From assembly GCF_014202315.1 (NCBI RefSeq), contig NZ_JACHGN010000015.1, positions 1-64,000 of the forward strand: a stretch of DNA of 64,000 bases, in the 5' to 3' direction. Position 1 is the stretch's first letter. Each line of letters starts with the position of its first letter. This stretch comes from Thermocatellispora tengchongensis. GTDB lineage: Bacteria > Actinomycetota > Actinomycetes > Streptosporangiales > Streptosporangiaceae. The position numbers and the translations under genes were made by a program. The notes beneath the pieces were generated by a model. It made no database searches. It saw only the letters and a program-made list of their open reading frames with translations, and was not told where the DNA came from. This document shows positions 15,720-24,445 of the stretch, piece by piece.

Positions 15720-16043
15720 TCAGGCGCGGTAGGCGAGCCGGCGCAGCAGGACCTCCGCCGGGCCGCGGTGCCCGCGCCGCCGCATCACCTCGGCGATCAG
15801 GACGGACACCAGCCAGGTCGCCGTGGCCAGGGCGTTCGGGCGCCGGGTGACCGGGATGGCGACCAGCCCGACGATCGCGGCCGTGCCGATGCCGCCGAAG
15901 TAGCCCGTGAGCGGAACAGCGGCGCGTGCGCGAACGCGATGGCCAGCAAGCATGAACCCCCGCGCCAGGTCGGGCGCCGGCACCCGCCCCGCTCCGCCGG
16001 CCGCCTCACCCGGGACCGCCGGCACCGTGCTCGGCACTGTCAT
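15720..16043 (-). pseudogene. remnant of a DUF418 membrane protein
   Basis: The beginning and end of a DUF418-family gene survive with the middle missing. The N-terminal part reads RVPAPDLARGFM, and the continuation LLAIAFAHAPLF is in another frame, so there is a frameshift just after it. The sequence then jumps to TGYFGGIGTAAIVGL and the family's C-terminal end RRGHRGPAEVLLRRLAYRA. Intact members have roughly 350-400 residues with many helices; here only about 108 codons remain. An internal deletion plus frameshift explains this. Confidence 0.7.
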
Positions 16044-16208
16044 CACTCGCCCCCTCGCCACTCGCGTCCCCGACGCCTCCTGCTCCAGGACCGTGATGAG
16101 CGCCCGGCCGGCCCGGAATGCGCCTGGGCACACGATCGGGGTGCACCTGCCCCCACCCGGGCGTGGTTCGATGGGCGGCGGTGGTCCGGTGAAGGAGAGG
16201 CGCGGCGC

Positions 16209-17174
16209 GTGGAGACGGCGGAGTGGTATCGGCGGTTCGCGGAGTCGGAGGTGCGGGGGCACAGCGCGGTGTACGAGGCCGTGGCGCTCGGTGTGGCCGG
16301 GGACGACACGCTGCTCGGGCTGATCGACACCCTGCCTCCGGCGAAACGGCAGCCGAACCTGCTGCTGGCCGCGGTGCGGTTCCTCGGCGGGCCGTACGAC
16401 GACGAGGCGCGGTTCCGGTCCTGGACGGTGCGCAACTGGGACACCGTACGCGCGACCGTGCTGGCCCGCAGGACGCAGACCAACGAGGCCGGGCGGTGCG
16501 CGAGCCTGATGCCGATGCTCGCCGCCCTTCCCGGGCCGCTGGCGCTGATCGAGGTGGGCGCGTCGGCGGGGTTGTGCCTGTACCCGGATCGCTACCGCTA
16601 CCGGTACGACGACCGTCCCGCGGTCGGGCCGGCCGACAGTCCGGTCGTGCTGGACTGCCGGACGAACGGGCGGGTTCCGGTGCCGGATCGGCTGCCGGAG
16701 GTGGTCTGGCGCGCCGGGATCGACCTCGACCCCGTGGACGTGCGCGACGACGAGGCGGTGCGCTGGCTGGAGTCGCTGATCTGGCCCGGCCAGGACGAGC
16801 GGCTGGCGCGCCTACGCAGCGCCGTACGGCCGGCCCGCGAGGACCCGCCACGGATCGTACGCGGGGACGCCGAGGCCGTCCTGCCCGAGCTGGTCCGCTC
16901 GGCCCCGGCCGGCGCCACGGTCGTGGTGTTCCACAGCGCGCTCATGCCCTATCTCGACGAGCCCGCCCGCGACCGCTTCGTCGCCCTGGTACGCGGCCTC
17001 CCGGTGCAGTGGATCTCCAACGAGGGCTCTCCCCGGCTCCCGTCGGTCCTGGCGAAACTGACCGAGCCCCTCCCGGCCGGCCGCCTGACCTTCCTCCCCG
17101 CCCTGAACGGCACGCCCTTCGCGATGGCCGACCCGCACGGCGCGTGGCTGCACTGGCTACAGCGGCTCGGCTGA
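16209..17174 (+). CDS. DUF2332-family protein
   Basis: A 321-residue soluble protein of the DUF2332 family. Typical segments are YRRFAESEVRGHSAVYEA at the start, PNLLLAAVRFLGG, LIEVGASAGLCLYPDRYRY (reminiscent of an AdoMet-binding glycine loop), TVVVFHSALMPYL and ISNEG. A methyltransferase-like fold is plausible but the activity is not established. GTG 16209 has AAGGAGAG 9 nt upstream and marks where family similarity begins. Its 3' end overlaps the converging TetR gene by 18 bp. Confidence 0.85.
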   Translation: METAEWYRRFAESEVRGHSAVYEAVALGVAGDDTLLGLIDTLPPAKRQPNLLLAAVRFLGGPYDDEARFRSWTVRNWDTVRATVLARRTQTNEAGRCASLMPMLAALPGPLALIEVGASAGLCLYPDRYRYRYDDRPAVGPADSPVVLDCRTNGRVPVPDRLPEVVWRAGIDLDPVDVRDDEAVRWLESLIWPGQDERLARLRSAVRPAREDPPRIVRGDAEAVLPELVRSAPAGATVVVFHSALMPYLDEPARDRFVALVRGLPVQWISNEGSPRLPSVLAKLTEPLPAGRLTFLPALNGTPFAMADPHGAWLHWLQRLG

Positions 17175-17798
17175 GCCGCGCCCCTGGCGCCGGGGAGGCG
17201 TGATCTGGTCCTGATCCGCCGGTCCCCCGGCCAGGCTGGTCAGGACCAGGTCGGCGAGGTGCCGGTACGCCTGCGCGGCGTCCAGCCCGGTGGCCGCCTG
17301 GATCGCGCCGCGCTGGATGGAGCCCATCACCTCGGCCACCGCGGCGCCCACGAAGGAGGCGTGCACCGGGCGCAGCACCCCGGCCCGGACTCCCTTGGCC
17401 ACCAGTTCCTGGACCCGCCGCGCCGCGTACTGGGTGTTCTCGCGGTACACCTCGCCGGCCGGGGCGAAGCCGGCCACGTCCGCGAAGAACGCGGCCGAAG
17501 CCGCCTGGAGCTCCGCCGCCACGGCCTCCAGGTAGATCGCGAGTTGCCGCGCCGGATCGTCGGCGGCCGCGACCCGGGCCTCGATGCGCTCGGCCGCGGA
17601 CTTGAAGAACGAGCGTACGGCCGCCACCACGATCTGCTCCTTGCTGGGCGCCACGGAATACAGCGTGGTCCTGGAGCACCGCAGGCGTTCGGCCAGGTCG
17701 CCGATCCCGAACGACGCGAACCCCTCGGCCAGGAACAACTCACGGAGCTGAACCAGCATCTCCTCGCGGCGGGCGCGCGACCTGTCAGGCGACGGCAT
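17157..17798 (-). CDS. TetR-family regulator of the acyl-CoA module
   Basis: A 213-residue TetR protein. The HTH is near residues 12-58 (GIGDLAERLRCSRTTLYSVAPSKEQIV), with a helical ligand domain behind. It diverges from the acyl-CoA dehydrogenase gene, with 80 bp between them filled by AGTACT half-sites. The same GAGTACTC palindrome occurs again before icmF, so it probably controls both genes in response to an acyl-CoA. Its -10 box TAGAGT (complement of 17806-17811) is 7 nt from ATG 17798, suggesting a leaderless mRNA. The ligand is unknown. Confidence 0.9.
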   Translation of the reverse strand: MPSPDRSRARREEMLVQLRELFLAEGFASFGIGDLAERLRCSRTTLYSVAPSKEQIVVAAVRSFFKSAAERIEARVAAADDPARQLAIYLEAVAAELQAASAAFFADVAGFAPAGEVYRENTQYAARRVQELVAKGVRAGVLRPVHASFVGAAVAEVMGSIQRGAIQAATGLDAAQAYRHLADLVLTSLAGGPADQDQITPPRRQGRGSAEPL

Positions 17799-17805
17799 GG
17801 CACCG

Positions 17806-17866
17806 ACTCTAGGCGGACGGCCGCGCGAGTACTAGATTCCATACCAAAGTACTCTGCCTAGTACTC
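17806..17866. promoter_or_regulatory. divergent promoter with AGTACT operators
   Basis: GAGTACT (17827-17833) and AGTACTC (17848-17854) form a 7-bp inverted repeat with a 14-bp spacer. A third copy, TAGTACTC, is at 17859-17866 and doubles as a possible -10 for the rightward dehydrogenase gene. The leftward TetR -10 is at 17806-17811. A palindromic GAGTACTC recurs at 19140-19147 before icmF. Confidence 0.65.
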
Positions 17867-17878
17867 AGAGGATCTTCG

Positions 17879-19060
17879 ATGCCCGCATCACGCGTCATGC
17901 CCACCCGCGAGAGCGCCGACCTGATCGAGGTCGTCCGGGACCTCGCCGCCAGGGAGCTGGCCCCCCGCGTCGCCAAGGCCGAGGAGGACGAGGACTTCCC
18001 GCGCGACGTGTTCACCACTCTCGGCGCGATGGGCGTCCTCGGCCTGCCCTACCCCGAGGAGTACGGCGGCGGGGGCCAGCCCTACGAGGTGTACCTTCAG
18101 GTGCTGGAGGAGATCGCCCGGGTCTGGTCCAGCGTCGCCGTGGGCACGAGCGTGCACGTCCTGTCCTGCTTCGGGCTGGTCGGCTTCGGCACCGAGGAGC
18201 AGCGGCGGGCCTGGCTGCCGGACATGCTCGGCGGCGGCCTCCTCGGCGCCTACTGCCTCAGCGAGCCGCACGCGGGGTCCGATCCGGCCGCCATGACGAC
18301 GCGCGCCGTCCGCGAGGGCGACGAGTACGTCCTCAACGGCGCGAAGGCGTGGACCACGCACGGCGGACGCGCCGACTTCTACCAGGTGATGGCGCGCACC
18401 TCCGACGAGCGCACGGGCATCTCCTGCTTCCTCGTCCCGGCCGGCGCCGAGGGCCTGAGCGCCGACCCGCCCGAGCGCAAGATGGGGCTCACCGGATCGC
18501 CGACCGCCACGATGCGCCTGGACAACGTGCGGATTCCGGCGGACCGCAGAATCGGCGAGGAGGGCGGCGGCCTGAGGATCGCACTGGCCGCCCTCGACTC
18601 CGGCCGGCTCGGAATCGCCGCCGCCGCCACGGGCCTGGCCCAGGGGGCGCTCGACGTGGCCGTGGACTACGCCAGGCAGCGCACCACGTTCGGAAGACCG
18701 ATCATCGAGCACCAGGGCCTGGCGTTCCTGCTCGCCGACATGGAGGCGGCCGTCCAGAGCGCCCGCGCGATGACGCTGCACGCCGCACGCCTGAAGGACC
18801 TGGGCCGGCCGTTCGGCCGTGAGGCGTCCATCGCCAAGATGGTCGCCACCGACAACGCGATGAAGGTCACCACCGACGCCGTGCAGGTCCTCGGCGGCTA
18901 CGGCTACACCCGCGACTTCCCGGTCGAGCGCCACATGCGCGAGGCGAAGGTCATGCAGATCTTCGAGGGCACCAACCAGATCCAGCGGCTGGTCATCAGC
19001 CGCGCGCTCGCGAGGGACGCCGGGGCGCCGATCGGCGTCGCCGGCGCCGGGCAGGACTGA
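17879..19060 (+). CDS. acyl-CoA dehydrogenase
   Basis: A 393-residue flavoprotein of the acyl-CoA dehydrogenase family. It has the FAD/substrate segments CLSEPHAGSDPAAMTT and KAWTTHGG, and ends with YTRDFPVERHMREAKVMQIFEGTNQIQRLVISR, in which the Glu of FEGTNQ is the catalytic base of short-chain members. It makes the alpha-beta double bond in acyl-CoA, passing electrons to ETF. Next to the isobutyryl/butyryl-CoA mutase gene and a TetR gene, a short or branched acyl-CoA is the likely substrate. AGAGGA lies 8 nt before ATG 17879; ATG 17897 is an alternative. Confidence 0.93.
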   Translation: MPASRVMPTRESADLIEVVRDLAARELAPRVAKAEEDEDFPRDVFTTLGAMGVLGLPYPEEYGGGGQPYEVYLQVLEEIARVWSSVAVGTSVHVLSCFGLVGFGTEEQRRAWLPDMLGGGLLGAYCLSEPHAGSDPAAMTTRAVREGDEYVLNGAKAWTTHGGRADFYQVMARTSDERTGISCFLVPAGAEGLSADPPERKMGLTGSPTATMRLDNVRIPADRRIGEEGGGLRIALAALDSGRLGIAAAATGLAQGALDVAVDYARQRTTFGRPIIEHQGLAFLLADMEAAVQSARAMTLHAARLKDLGRPFGREASIAKMVATDNAMKVTTDAVQVLGGYGYTRDFPVERHMREAKVMQIFEGTNQIQRLVISRALARDAGAPIGVAGAGQD

Positions 19061-19111
19061 CGCGGGTCGCCGGTCGCGCTCTTGCCCGCCCCCGGCGTGA
19101 CCAAGATACTT

Positions 19112-19147
19112 GGACGTCCTACTATTTACTGGGACGTCCGAGTACTC
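19112..19147 (+). promoter_or_regulatory. icmF operator region
   Basis: Two identical palindromes GGACGTCC (19112-19119 and 19132-19139) are exactly 20 bp apart, followed at once by the palindrome GAGTACTC (19140-19147) shared with the TetR/dehydrogenase intergenic DNA. Two kinds of site suggest two regulators. The ribosome-binding site AGGAGG of icmF is at 19173-19178. Confidence 0.6.
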
Positions 19148-19185
19148 CCCCCGGTGCATCATCCGCCCTCTCAGGAGGAACCCCC

Positions 19186-22100
19186 ATGCACGTTCCCCTC
19201 CACCCCGTCCGCGTGGTCACGGCGGCGGCGCTGTTCGACGGCCATGACGCGGCGATCAACATCATGCGGCGCATCCTGCAGTCACAGGGCGCCGAGGTCA
19301 TCCACCTGGGGCACAACCGCTCGGTGGAGGAGATCGTCACCGCGGCCGTCCAGGAGGACGTGCAGGGGGTGGCGATCAGCTCCTACCAGGGCGGGCACGT
19401 CGAGTTCTTCACCTACCTGGTGGACCTGCTGCGCGAGCGCGGCGCCGGGCACATCAAGGTGTACGGCGGAGGCGGCGGGGTCATCATCCCCGAGGAGATC
19501 GAACGCCTGCACGCCCACGGCGTCGCCGGCATCTTCTCCCCCGAGGACGGCCAGCGGCTGGGCCTGGCCGGAATGATCAACACGATCGTCGAAGCGTGTG
19601 ACGTGCCCCTGGCCGAAGGAGAGCCGCCGTCCGTCGAGGCGGTGGCCGCCGGCGACCAGCGGGCGCTGGCGCGGGCGATCACGTTCGTGGAGTCCGGCGC
19701 CGCGGACGCGGCGTGGCTGGAGAAGCTGCGCGGCACGGCGGCGGCCCGCCGGGTCCCGGTGCTGGGCATCACCGGGACGGGCGGATCGGGCAAGTCCTCC
19801 CTCACCGACGAGCTGCTGCGCCGGATCAGGATCGACTACGAGGACAAGCTGCGCGTCGCCGTGGTGGCGGTGGACCCGACCCGGCGCCGGGGCGGAGGAG
19901 CGCTGCTGGGCGACCGGATCAGGATGAACAGCCTCTCGGGTGGCGGCATCTACTTCCGCTCCCTGGCCACCAGGGGCGCCCAGGAGCTGCCCGCGCACCT
20001 GGACGACGTGCTCGCCGCCTGCCGCGCGGCCGGGTACGACCTGGTGATCGTGGAGACACCGGGCATCGGTCAGGGCGATGCCGCGATCGTCCCGTACGCC
20101 GACGTGTCGCTGTATGTGATGACCCCGGAGTTCGGCGCGGCCTCGCAGTTGGAGAAGATCGACATGCTCGACTTCGCCGACGTGGTGGCGATCAACAAGT
20201 TCGAACGCCGCGGCGCGGAGGACGCGCTGCGCGACGTGCGCCGCCAGCTCGTGCGCAACCGCGAGGCGTTCGGGGTCCCGCCGGAGGAGATGCCGGTGTT
20301 CGGCACGATCGCCTCGCGGTTCAACGACGAGGGCGTGACCGCCCTCTACCAGCACCTGCGCGACCTGCTCGGCGAGCACGGGCTGCCCGCCGGGCCCCGG
20401 CTGCTGCCGGAGGTGGCGGGGACCGTCTCGCGGGCCTCGGCGGGCATCGTGCCGCCGTCCCGGACCCGCTACCTGGCCGAGATCGCCGAGGTGGTCCGCG
20501 ACTACCACGCGCACACCGACACCCAGGCCGAGGCGGTGCGCCGCCGCCGGCACCTCGCCGCCGTCCGCGAGATGATGACGGCGCAGGGCCTGGACACCAC
20601 CGACGTGGACCGGCTCCTCGTCCAGGCCGAGGCCGCCGTAGACGCCACCACCCGGGCGCTGCTGGAGGGCTGGGCCGCCACCAGAGAGGCGTACGAGGCC
20701 GACGAGCTGGTGGTCAAGGTCCGCGACCGGGAGCTGCGCACGCCGCTGTGGCGGCAGACGCTGTCGGGCAACCGGATCCCCCGCATCGCCCTGCCCCGCT
20801 ACACCGACCACGGCGACCTGCTGCGGTTCCTGCGCAACGAGAACCTGCCGGGCCACTTCCCGTTCACGGCCGGGGTCTTCCCGTTCAAGCGGGACGATGA
20901 GGAGCCCACCCGGATGTTCGCCGGAGAGGGCGACCCGTTCCGCACCAACCGGCGCTTCAAGCTGCTGTCGCAGGGCAGCCCGGCGACCCGCCTGTCCACG
21001 GCGTTCGACTCGGTGACGCTGTACGGCCACGACCCGGACGAGCGTCCCGACATCTACGGCAAGGTCGGCACCTCGGGCGTGTCGATCGCCACCCTGGAGG
21101 ACATGAAGGCCCTCTACGACGGTTTCGACCTCTCGGCGCCGAACACCTCGGTGTCCATGACCATCAACGGCCCCGCCCCCACCATCCTGGCCTTCTTCCT
21201 CAACACCGCCATCGACCAGGCGCTGGACCGCTTCTACGACGAGCACGGCCGCGACCCCTCCCCCGAGGAGGCCGCCGAGCTGCGCGCACGCACCCTGGCC
21301 ACCGTACGGGGGACCGTCCAGGCCGACATCCTCAAGGAGGACCAGGGCCAGAACACCTGCATCTTCTCCACCGAGTTCTCGCTGCGGATGATGGCCGACA
21401 TCCAGGAGTGGTTCATCGCCAACGGGGTGCGCAACTTCTACTCGGTGTCGATCTCGGGCTACCACATCGCCGAGGCGGGCGCGAACCCGATCAGCCAGCT
21501 CGCCTTCACCCTCGCCAACGGCTTCACCTACGTGGAGGCGTACCTGGCCCGCGGCATGAAGGTGGACGACTTCGCGCCGAACCTGTCGTTCTTCTTCTCC
21601 AACGGCATGGACCCCGAGTACAGCGTGCTCGGCCGGGTCGCCCGCCGCATCTGGGCCGTCGCGATGCGCGAGCGCTACGGCGCCAACGAGCGCAGCCAGA
21701 AGCTGAAGTACCACATCCAGACCTCGGGCCGGTCGCTGCACGCGCAGGAGATGGACTTCAACGACATCCGCACCACGCTCCAGGCGCTGATCGCGATCTA
21801 CGACAACTGCAACAGCCTGCACACCAACGCCTACGACGAGGCCGTCACCACGCCCTCGGCCGAGTCGGTGCGGCGGGCCATGGCGATCCAGCTCATCATC
21901 AACCGCGAGTGGGGCCTGGCCAGGAACGAGAACCCGCTGCAGGGGTCGTTCATCATCGAGGAGCTGACCGACCTGGTGGAGGAGGCGGTGCTGGCCGAGT
22001 TCGAGCGCATCTCCGACCGGGGCGGCGTGCTGGGCGCGATGGAGACCGGCTACCAGCGCGGCAAGATCCAGGACGAGTCGATGCTGTACGAGCAGCGCAA

Positions 22101-22407
22101 GCACGACGGCAGCCTGCCGATCATCGGGGTCAACACCTTCCGCAACCCCAGCGGGGAGGCCGGCCACGGCCCGCTGGAGCTGGCCCGCGGCACCGAGGAG
22201 GAGAAGCGCTCGCAACTGGAGCGGCTGCGCGCCTTCCACCGGGCCCACGCCGAGGAGGCCCCGGCGGCCCTGGCCCGCCTCCGCCGGGCGGCCATGTCGC
22301 AGGAGAACGCGTTCGCGGCGCTGATGGACGCCGCCCGCGTCTGCTCGCTCGGCCAGATCACCAACGCCCTGTTCGAGATCGGCGGCCAGTACCGCCGCAA
22401 CGTCTGA
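19186..22407 (+). CDS. icmF: fused isobutyryl-CoA mutase
   Basis: A 1073-residue coenzyme-B12 enzyme in the IcmF order. Residues 1-140 are the cobalamin domain (LFDGHDAAINIMRRI, where the His is the lower axial ligand). Next is the MeaI-type G-protein chaperone, about 185-430, with Walker A GTGGSGKSS at 197-205 and NKFE for guanine. The TIM-barrel mutase fills the C-terminal half. By my alignment Phe565 (in GVFPFKR) and Gln722 (in QGQNTCIF) occupy the positions that distinguish isobutyryl-CoA mutase from methylmalonyl-CoA mutase (Tyr/Arg). It interconverts isobutyryl- and n-butyryl-CoA. Its G-domain guards cofactor loading. The operators upstream link it to the TetR/dehydrogenase pair. Confidence 0.95.
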   Translation: MHVPLHPVRVVTAAALFDGHDAAINIMRRILQSQGAEVIHLGHNRSVEEIVTAAVQEDVQGVAISSYQGGHVEFFTYLVDLLRERGAGHIKVYGGGGGVIIPEEIERLHAHGVAGIFSPEDGQRLGLAGMINTIVEACDVPLAEGEPPSVEAVAAGDQRALARAITFVESGAADAAWLEKLRGTAAARRVPVLGITGTGGSGKSSLTDELLRRIRIDYEDKLRVAVVAVDPTRRRGGGALLGDRIRMNSLSGGGIYFRSLATRGAQELPAHLDDVLAACRAAGYDLVIVETPGIGQGDAAIVPYADVSLYVMTPEFGAASQLEKIDMLDFADVVAINKFERRGAEDALRDVRRQLVRNREAFGVPPEEMPVFGTIASRFNDEGVTALYQHLRDLLGEHGLPAGPRLLPEVAGTVSRASAGIVPPSRTRYLAEIAEVVRDYHAHTDTQAEAVRRRRHLAAVREMMTAQGLDTTDVDRLLVQAEAAVDATTRALLEGWAATREAYEADELVVKVRDRELRTPLWRQTLSGNRIPRIALPRYTDHGDLLRFLRNENLPGHFPFTAGVFPFKRDDEEPTRMFAGEGDPFRTNRRFKLLSQGSPATRLSTAFDSVTLYGHDPDERPDIYGKVGTSGVSIATLEDMKALYDGFDLSAPNTSVSMTINGPAPTILAFFLNTAIDQALDRFYDEHGRDPSPEEAAELRARTLATVRGTVQADILKEDQGQNTCIFSTEFSLRMMADIQEWFIANGVRNFYSVSISGYHIAEAGANPISQLAFTLANGFTYVEAYLARGMKVDDFAPNLSFFFSNGMDPEYSVLGRVARRIWAVAMRERYGANERSQKLKYHIQTSGRSLHAQEMDFNDIRTTLQALIAIYDNCNSLHTNAYDEAVTTPSAESVRRAMAIQLIINREWGLARNENPLQGSFIIEELTDLVEEAVLAEFERISDRGGVLGAMETGYQRGKIQDESMLYEQRKHDGSLPIIGVNTFRNPSGEAGHGPLELARGTEEEKRSQLERLRAFHRAHAEEAPAALARLRRAAMSQENAFAALMDAARVCSLGQITNALFEIGGQYRRNV

Positions 22408-22422
22408 CGAGGACGGCCCGGC

Positions 22423-23199
22423 ATGACGGACGCTCCGGTGGAACGCGACGACCTCGGCCGGCTCGTCGCCGTCCCCGCGCGGGTGCGCCGCGTGGTCTCC
22501 CTCGTCCCGTCCCTGACCGAGGCCGTCGCGGCGACCCGGCGCGAGATCCTCGCCGGCGCCACCGACTGGTGCGCCCATCCGGCCGATCTCGCCGTGACGA
22601 GGGTGCGCGGCACCAAGAACCCCGACCTCGACGCGATCGGATCGCTGCGGCCCGATGTGGTGCTGGCCAACTTCGAGGAGAACCGCGAGGTCGACCTGGA
22701 GACGCTCCGCGCCGCGGGCGTCCCGGTCTGGACGACGGTCGTCCGCACCGTGGAGGAGGCGCTGACCTCCCTGGACCGCATGCTCACCCGCGCGTGCCGG
22801 CTGCCCCGCCCGGCCTGGCTGGACGAGGCGGCCCGCGCGTGGCGGCTGCCCGCGCCCGTACGCCGGCGCCGCGCGGTCATCCCCGTGTGGCGCCGCCCGT
22901 GGATGGTCGTCGGCCGCGACACCTTCACCGGCGACGTGCTGGCCCGGTTAGGAGTGGACAACGTCTACGCCGGCCATCCCGAGCGCTACCCCAGGCTCCC
23001 CCTGGACCAGATCCTGGCCGCCCGGCCCGACCTCGTGGTGCTGCCCGACGAGCCCTACCGCTTCAGCGCCGGCGACGGGCCGGAGAGCTTCCCCGGCATC
23101 GAGGCGGCACTGGTCAACGGGCGCTACCTGACCTGGTACGGCCCCTCACTGGTCGAGGCGCCCCGGGTCCTGGCCGCCCAGCTGGGATCACCGCGGTGA
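22423..23199 (+). CDS. BtuF-like helical-backbone cobalamin/metal-binding protein
   Basis: A 258-residue protein with the two-lobed TroA/BtuF fold: VVSLVPSLTEAVA, TRVRGTKNPDLDAIGSLRPDVVLAN, then a linking helix and the second lobe RPWMVVGRDTFTGDVLARLGVDNVY and LDQILAARPDLVVLPDEPYRF. It has no signal peptide or lipobox, so unlike importer-associated BtuF it should stay in the cytoplasm. It begins 15 bp after icmF in the same direction, which suggests a role in handling cobalamin for the mutase; this is inference. Its 3' end overlaps the converging histidine kinase gene by 76 bp. Confidence 0.8.
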   Translation: MTDAPVERDDLGRLVAVPARVRRVVSLVPSLTEAVAATRREILAGATDWCAHPADLAVTRVRGTKNPDLDAIGSLRPDVVLANFEENREVDLETLRAAGVPVWTTVVRTVEEALTSLDRMLTRACRLPRPAWLDEAARAWRLPAPVRRRRAVIPVWRRPWMVVGRDTFTGDVLARLGVDNVYAGHPERYPRLPLDQILAARPDLVVLPDEPYRFSAGDGPESFPGIEAALVNGRYLTWYGPSLVEAPRVLAAQLGSPR

Positions 23200-24428
23200 G
23201 GACGGCTCACGGCGGGGCCGGGGAGGAAGATCGTGACAGTCAGCCCGCCCTCGGGGCGGGGCACCGCGGCGGCGGTGCCGCCGTGGGCGCCGGCGATCGC
23301 GCGGACGATCGACAGGCCCAGCCCGCTCCCGCCGTCGCCCGACAGCCGCTGCCCGTTGCCCCGGTGGAAGGGCACGAACAGGCGGGCCGCCTGCTCCTCA
23401 GGCACCACGGGCCCGGTGTTGGTCACCACGATCTCGGCGCCGCCGGCGGCTGGGCGGGCGGTGACCTCGGCCGTGCCGCCGGGCACGTTGTAGCGCACGG
23501 CGTTGTCCAGCACGTTGCGGACCAGATGCTCCAGCAGCACCGGGTCGCCCTCCACGACGGCGGGGCGCAACTCCAGGCGCACCTCCAGGTCCTCGCGGCC
23601 GTCCGCGGCGACCGTACGGGCGGCACGGCGCGCCACCCGGGCGAGGTCAACCGGCTGTTTCTCCACCGGCCCGCGCTCCCCTGAGGCGAGCAGCAGCAGC
23701 CCGTCGATCAGGCGCTCGCTGCGGCGGCACGCGTCCAGGACCCGCCGCATCGCGGGGACCAGGTGGGCGGGCACCCGGCCGGTCGCGAGCGGCACCTCCA
23801 CCGCGGCCCGCTGGATGGCCAGCGGGGTGCGCAGCTCGTGGGAGGCGTTGGCGGCGAAGCGGCGCTGGCTGTCGAAGGCGGCCTGGAGGCGGGCCAGCAT
23901 GCCGTCGAAGGTGTCGCCCAGCTCCTTCAGCTCGTCCTGCGGGCCCTCCAGGGCCAGGCGCCGGTTGAGGTCGCGCTCGGACAGCTCGCGGGCGGTCTCG
24001 GTGATGCGGTGCAGCCGCGCCAGCGTACGCCCGGCGATCATCCGCCCGGCGAGCGCCGCGACGCCGATCGCGCCCACCAGGACGGCCGAGCAGCGCAGCA
24101 GCAGGTCCGACAGCACGCCGGCGCGGTAGTCGTCGAGCACGCTCTGCGGGGCGAAGTAGGCGATGGTCCCGTTCCTGTGGGCCACGGCGGTGGGGCCGGG
24201 GGCCGAGGGGGCGGGTGTCGCGCTCGTCCCTCCGGCCTCCGCGGCCGGCGTCGTCGAGCCGGCGCCCACCGGGCCGGGCCCGGCCGTCACGGCCGCGGGC
24301 CGCGTGCTGCGGGTGATCAGGCTGTCGGCCACGATGGCGTAGTTCAGGCCGAGTAGCAGCAGCCCTCCCGCCGCGAACACGGCGGCGTACACCAGGGTGA
24401 GCCGGCCCCGTACGGTGAGCCTGGGCAT
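23124..24428 (-). CDS. sensor histidine kinase
   Basis: A 434-residue kinase. Membrane helices at about 9-31 and 108-128 flank an outer region rich in Ala/Pro/Gly. A HAMP segment (about 130-185) leads to the phosphoacceptor FAANASHELRTPLAIQ with His197, then N, G1 and G2 boxes (LDNAVRYN, GLGLSIVRAIAGAHGG). It should phosphorylate the response regulator encoded 17 bp upstream. The last 30 or so residues beyond the ATPase domain run into the neighbouring gene and look unstructured. ATG 24428 is chosen because the membrane helix starts right after it. Confidence 0.92.
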   Translation of the reverse strand: MPRLTVRGRLTLVYAAVFAAGGLLLLGLNYAIVADSLITRSTRPAAVTAGPGPVGAGSTTPAAEAGGTSATPAPSAPGPTAVAHRNGTIAYFAPQSVLDDYRAGVLSDLLLRCSAVLVGAIGVAALAGRMIAGRTLARLHRITETARELSERDLNRRLALEGPQDELKELGDTFDGMLARLQAAFDSQRRFAANASHELRTPLAIQRAAVEVPLATGRVPAHLVPAMRRVLDACRRSERLIDGLLLLASGERGPVEKQPVDLARVARRAARTVAADGREDLEVRLELRPAVVEGDPVLLEHLVRNVLDNAVRYNVPGGTAEVTARPAAGGAEIVVTNTGPVVPEEQAARLFVPFHRGNGQRLSGDGGSGLGLSIVRAIAGAHGGTAAAVPRPEGGLTVTIFLPGPAVSRPHRGDPSWAARTRGASTSEGPYQVR

Positions 24429-24445
24429 CTCGGATCCAGGCCGGG

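Noticed and set aside
19282-22578. Antisense open frame of about 1098 codons across icmF
   Set aside because: It mirrors the codon structure of icmF; high-GC genes often leave long open antisense frames. Its translation is rich in G, V, R and H with no domain.
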